From positions 868,001 to 932,000 of the forward strand of contig JANTUC010000002.1 in assembly GCA_026873275.1 (NCBI GenBank): 64,000 nt of DNA, given 5' to 3'. Of the stretch, positions 59,475 to 64,000 are shown one piece after another. Position 1 is the stretch's first letter. Each line of letters opens with the position of its first letter. The notes under the pieces were generated by a model that saw nothing but the letters and a program-made list of their open reading frames with translations, made no database searches and was not told the DNA's origin. The DNA comes from Pseudopithomyces maydicus. Lineage: Eukaryota; Ascomycota; Dothideomycetes; Pleosporales; Didymosphaeriaceae. The translations under genes and the position numbers were made by a program.

Positions 59475-61995
59475 ATGCGGATACCTCGGGCGCTCGCCGC
59501 GTGTGCCACCCTCCTCGCCGCCGTGGCGACCGGCTCGTCGACGACCAGAGACCCGCTGCGGCGCATCGGGCTCGCAAAGGATGCCGACATCCTCACCTCC
59601 AACCACAAGGTCACCGCGCTGTCCTCGTTCGACCTCGCCTTCGACTTCACCACCACGGGCCAGCGTGTCCGTCTCAGCCTGGAGCCGAACCACGACCTGT
59701 TCGTAGATGGCGCCAAGATCAGCTACCTGGGCGCCGATGGCCAGATGCAAAGCGAGGAGCCGCTGGACCGACTGCAGCACAAGATATACAAGGGGACCGC
59801 ATGGCTGAAGAGGGGGAATCGCTGGGACAGAGCGGGTTGGGCGCGCATCGACCTGCGCCGGGATGGCTTGGAGCCGCTGTTCGAGGGCACCTTCACGCTC
59901 GACCATGACCACCACCACATCCTGCTGAGCGAAAATTACAAGAGCACCATGGTAACGGGTGATCCCGAAGTCCATGGCGCATCCGGACAAGAGAAGATGG
60001 TGGTGTTCAGGGACAGTGACATGGGGCGGGTAGAGGAGGACCATTCGGAGCTGAGGCGGAGGAGCGCTGAGCCGGCCTGTCTGAGCGACGAGCTCAAGTT
60101 CAACACCCACGAGGACCACCCCGTATACGCTGCCATGCGGGCACGCAGCGCCGAAGAGAACTTCTTCGCCATGCCCTTTTCGTCTTTGATGGGAAAGAGA
60201 CAGCTGGACGGAACGCCCGGTGGCGGTAATGGCGCAGGCGTCAACCTCGTCTCGACCATCGGAAGCACGAATGGATGCCCGAGCACCCGCAAGGTCGCTC
60301 TTGTGGGCGTTGCCACTGACTGCACCTACATCCAAGCCTTTGGCTCGGACAAAAACCGGACTCGGGATAATGTCATCAAGCAGATGAACTCCGCTAGCGA
60401 ACTGTTCGAGAGTACTTTCAACATCTCTCTAGGCCTTGCCAATGTCCTCGTTACAGAGCCAAAATGTCCGACCTCAGAACAGCCCGCCACTCCTTGGAAC
60501 CAGGACTGCTCGTCGTCCGTTGATATTCAAAAGCGATTAAATCTCTTCTCCTCCTGGAGAGGAAAACAGAACGACGGCTTCTCCCACTGGACTCTGCTAT
60601 CTACATGCAACACAGGCTCTGCCGTTGGTCTTGCATGGCTTGGACAGGCTTGCACGCCGGGCTCAAGTGGCAACGGCGATGGTGCACAAAACGAGACTGT
60701 GGCCGGCGCAAACGTTGTCATCCGAACTTCGACAGAGTGGCAAGTCATTGCACATGAGACTGGACATACATTCGGCGCAGTACACGATTGTACCTCGGAT
60801 GCATGCCAGAATAGCAACATGGTCAGCGCGCAGCAGTGCTGCCCTCTTTCCTCCACCACCTGTGATGCTGGCGAGCAATTCATCATGAACCCGTCCACCG
60901 CCCAAGGCATCACACGTTTCTCCGCTTGCAGCATTGGCAACATCTGCTCTGCTTTAGGCCGCAATAGCGTCAAGTCGAACTGTTTGTCCAACAACCGGAA
61001 CGTCCAATTGACTACAGGACAAACCTGCGGAAACGGAATCGTGGAAGGCGACGAAGAATGTGACTGCGGTGGCGAAGATTCCTGTGGCAACAATCAGTGC
61101 TGTGACGCGAAGACCTGCAAGTTCAAGAACAACGCCGTATGCGACGACTCGAACGAAGACTGCTGCAAGAGCTGCCAATTTGCGAGCTCCGATACGGTTT
61201 GTCGCGCCTCTAACGGCCAATGCGACCCCGAAGAAAAGTGCACCGGCAACACCCCTTACTGCCCTGAAGACAAAACCCAGGACGACGGCACAGACTGCGG
61301 AGGCGGTCTGAAATGTGCATCCGGACAGTGCACCTCCCGCGACCAACAATGCAAGACCATCATGGGTAGCTACACCCAAGGCAACGACACATACGCCTGC
61401 GACAACAGCAATTGCATGCTATCCTGTGCATCGCCCGAATTTGGCAACACCTGCTACGGGCTCCAGCAAAACTTCCTCGACGGTACCTCGTGCATCGGAG
61501 GTGGAACCTGCCAAAACGTAAGTTTTATCCCCTTTCTCCCCAAACGCCTCCACAGCACAAAACTCATACCTCCCAGGGCCAATGCGCCGGCGGCTCCGTC
61601 GGCAACGAAGTCAAAGACTGGATCAACGACCACAAACCCCTCGTCATCGGCCTCGCCGCCGGCATCGGCGGCTTCATCCTCCTCTCCATCCTCGGCTGCT
61701 GCATCCGCTCGTGCCGCCGCCGCCGCAACCAGAAGAAGTACGCTACCACCGCCGCCGCCGCGTACCGGGGGCCGCCGCCACAATTCTACGGTCCCCCGGG
61801 GCGGGAGGCGGAGGTGGTAGCGGGGGCGCCTCGCGGTCGCGCAGCAGACGGCGGGGCGGGCCTGGGAGCGGTGGTGCGCCCCTTATGGCGCCGCAACCAG
61901 GAGGGCCGCCGCCAATGTGGGCGCCGCAGGCGCAGCATGGGGAACCGGTGCCGCCGCCGCCGATGTATAGGAGTAATAGTGTGCGATACGCGTAG
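59475..61995 (+). CDS. ADAM-family disintegrin metalloprotease (frame broken near 3' end)
   Basis: Type I membrane zinc protease of the fungal ADAM (adamalysin, M12B) group. Two exons (59475-61517 and 61577-61995; 59-nt intron). A signal peptide (MRIPRALAACATLLAAVATG) and a prodomain come first; a KR site near residue 239 may mark maturation. The reprolysin domain carries the zinc signature HETGHTFGAVHD beginning at residue 427. A cysteine-dense disintegrin domain (TCGNGIVEGDEECDCG... CCKSCQFA) and a Cys-rich region follow. Exon 2 supplies a single membrane helix (VIGLAAGIGGFILLSILGCC), a stop-transfer RRRR and a Gly/Pro-rich tail. Within that tail the frame shifts after QFYGPPG. One base added in CCCCCGGGG (61793-61801) gives the tail ending MYRSNSVRYA and an 820-residue protein; unrepaired, it reads an Arg-rich tail past 62000. 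Confidence 0.92.
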
Positions 61996-63044
61996 GTTGT
62001 TGTTGTCGTCGTTGTCGTTGTTGTGTATAGATGCATGGTAGATATTGAGTCTTCGCATCGCTCACCTTCACATCCCCTTTTTTCTTTCTCACCTAGATGG
62101 GAGGGGTTGCTTCATCTCCCCCTCGGCCATCTATTTGTGATATACGCGTATACATATATCTGAGCATGTATTTGTTTTGGATACGGAACGAACGAACGAC
62201 CGGGTTGGATTGGATTGGGTTGGGATCGATCCAGCTCGGTAAGGTGCAGTGCGGTGCGGTGCACTACCTACCTATTAACGATCTCTGGGAACTTGTTGTT
62301 TGCATACCATACATACCATTCATTGCGCGGCGTTTTTGATTTTCCTTTGTGCGCTTTGCTTTTCAATTTTCTGGGAATTATCGGATGGGGAAAAAAGAAT
62401 TGATTAGGGTGGAGACAGAGAGGAAGAGAGGGGATGGGATACTTCAAAGGGTGTATACTGGGGTTGATGGTGCGTACGTATGTATATACGACCAGCTGGG
62501 AATGAAGTCGTTGAAGTTACATTTTGATCTGCATTTGGTGATGAAAGTGTGTGAAGACTCGGTGGGAAGGCGTCCGGGGTTGCATTTCTTGAAATGCAGG
62601 GCTTTTCTGCTATGCAATCTTTACTCTATTGAAGGGGATTATCATTTAGATCAACGGACAGTTGTCCTGCTTGGGGACGCAGAGTCCTAACTTTTTGTGG
62701 CGTGCAGGAGAAAGAACAATCTCATGATTCAACCAACACCTTGCCAGTGTTGCCAGTCGTGCGCGTAAATAGTACAGGAGCCCCAGCTCCGAAGTCCCCA
62801 GGCCCTGGAGCAACAACCACATGATTCAACCAACGCTTGGGCACCTGTACACTTACTGTGGTCAATGTGCCTTCCATAGAAAAGTCAACCGTTCAGGCAT
62901 ATATAAACAAAGCTCACGGAAACCACGAGCTTTCTGGTTCGCTCTTGCAACAAACCACTCTGGCATCAGATCTTTCTTGCACCCGATCGCTCTTTCTTGC
63001 ATCAAAACACCCTTCAGTCTGCATATCGAATTGCCAACGAAAAA
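61996..63044. other. intergenic, no supported gene
   Basis: About 1.05 kb. The first ~40 bp are a GTT/GTC triplet-rich stretch in the ADAM 3' flank. The plus-strand frame 62349-62690 has no features. The right end contains the TATA element and promoter of the next gene. Confidence 0.45.
62900..62907 (+). promoter_or_regulatory. TATA box of the secreted-protein gene
   Basis: A perfect TATATAAA lies 145 bp upstream of the ATG at 63045. Strong TATA boxes are uncommon in fungal housekeeping promoters and usually mark inducible genes; here it precedes a secreted protein. Confidence 0.6.
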
Positions 63045-64000
63045 ATGCTTCTCTTCCAGCTTGCCGTATACGCACTTGTCCAGCTTGCCGTGGGCCTGGT
63101 CCCGACTCCTCTAGGACACCGCCCTTCCTATGGGGTCATCCCCCGCGCAGATGATACAACATGGTGGGACAATGCGGTATCAAAAGGCTGTCTTCTGTAC
63201 GGTGCCATGTTCGCCTCGGATAAGGAGGCAGGAGCTTTGTTCAAACTATCGCGTAGTTCCGCCCAGAGCGAATTCTACGGCACAGGTAGGTTTTCAAATC
63301 AACCCGTGAGCGCACAGCCTCCAGGGCTCCTCAAATCAGGGGTTTAAACTCAAATACATTAATTGTATACTGCGTATCGTCAGCTTTATTCGCAATGATG
63401 AAGCTTCTATTCTTGTGTATACTTTCTAACAAACGATTTACAGACGATGTCTTCGATTGGGGTTACGAAGAGAACGACCCCGATAACCAGTGGCGGGACT
63501 TTAGTGGCAATCGTCTTGGCTTTGCACATGTACTACGCGCCCTTCAGGTATCTGACAAGGCGGAGAAGTATGGGGGTCAAGTTCACTGTGTTGAGATTAC
63601 TCATGGCGATCTACAATGGGAGTTGGATCCACCGGCAGAGCAAGTGCCGTTGGACAAGCAGACATATGATTTCAAGGGGAAGGAGTATAGAGTAAGTTCT
63701 TTCCAAGTGGGCACCAAAAGCCGCATAACATAGCTAATATTAATAGGTGACTGGTGCGTTCTTTCGGTTCGGAATAAACCCTAAAGATGGCGGTATGTGA
63801 CTTGACCGCATGCAGCTCTTACTGAAACACTAATCATGTAATAGTCATTATCGCCATGGAAAGGGAAACTCCTAGCTATTCTGGACAAGATCGCATGCCT
63901 CCAGTCAATGGAGCAGGTCTTCCTTCTCTGCGTCAATCATCAGACATTTTCTGGCCCTACTGGGCGAAATTCACAGCCGAGAATTCTAGCCCTATCCGCG
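63045..64000 (+). CDS. secreted protein of unknown function (cut by window end)
   Basis: I reconstruct exons 63045-63285, 63444-63691, 63747-63792 and 63845 to beyond 64000; introns are 158, 55 and 52 nt with good donors and branch points. All phases agree. The N-terminus (MLLFQLAVYALVQLAVG) is a signal peptide, followed by an RPSYGVIPRAD segment that may be processed. The mature part is Asp/Trp/Tyr-rich (DTTWWDNAVSKGCLLYGAMF, DDVFDWGYEENDPDN) with cysteines at two visible positions. I recognise no catalytic motif and no named family. An in-frame ATG 48 nt upstream (62997) would bury the signal peptide, so 63045 is preferred. It could be a secreted enzyme or effector-like protein; the missing C-terminus prevents a decision. 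Confidence 0.7.

Noticed and set aside
59379..60335. 318-codon minus-strand open frame antisense to the ADAM gene
   Set aside because: Shadow of the metalloprotease prodomain; composition is that of reverse-translated GC-rich codons and there is no start context or domain.

Overview
This is eukaryotic nuclear DNA from a filamentous ascomycete (Pezizomycotina). A Dothideomycete-like genome is my best guess, but the sequence does not prove the class. The evidence is: multi-exon genes whose introns are mostly 46-60 nt with GT..AG ends and CTAAC-like branch points; a Zn2Cys6 regulator; Dsc3, Uve1, fungal ADAM and Mug190 homologues; and gene-free AT-rich blocks between gene-dense blocks. I saw no tRNA, rRNA, CRISPR or intact transposon.

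Layout. 0.3-9.8 kb is gene-dense: a secreted three-module chitin-binding protein (-), a short-chain dehydrogenase (-), ribosome-assembly factor Tsr1 (-), Fe-S assembly protein Isa1 (+), a Dabb-domain protein (-) and Dsc3 of the Golgi Dsc E3 ligase (+). 9.8-13.9 kb is an AT-rich gene desert, followed by GC-richer non-coding DNA with a 7-bp minisatellite. 16.2-23.9 kb carries UV-damage endonuclease Uve1 (-) and a Zn2Cys6 transcription factor (-). 23.9-28.9 kb is gene-poor. 28.9-34.8 kb holds GlcNAc-6-phosphate deacetylase (-) and the SMP/C2 membrane-contact protein Mug190 (+). 34.8-40.6 kb is mostly empty apart from a putative 53-60 residue Gly/Cys protein. 40.6-63 kb is gene-dense again: sugar transporter (-), RapZ-C-like protein (-), SNF2-family ATPase (+), monocarboxylate-type transporter (+), WD40 MAPK-binding-protein homologue (+), cytosolic acetyl-CoA synthetase (+), ADAM metalloprotease (+), and a secreted protein cut by the right edge (+).

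The genes are ordinary, independently transcribed fungal genes. Several share divergent promoters (tsr1/isa1, Dabb/dsc3, nagA/mug190, RapZ-like/SNF2). There is no obvious biosynthetic or defence cluster.

The most striking result is a quality signal. Six otherwise intact conserved genes (tsr1, dsc3, uve1, the Zn2Cys6 factor, the WD40 gene and the ADAM gene) contain nine reading-frame breaks. Each is repaired by adding one base, and in each case the break sits at a short G/C run. With those bases restored, all six gene models close exactly in frame from start to stop. This looks like homopolymer undercalling in the assembly rather than nine independent pseudogene lesions. The alternative of a real mutator-type lineage is stated as a finding. 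I found no convincing undescribed biological system.
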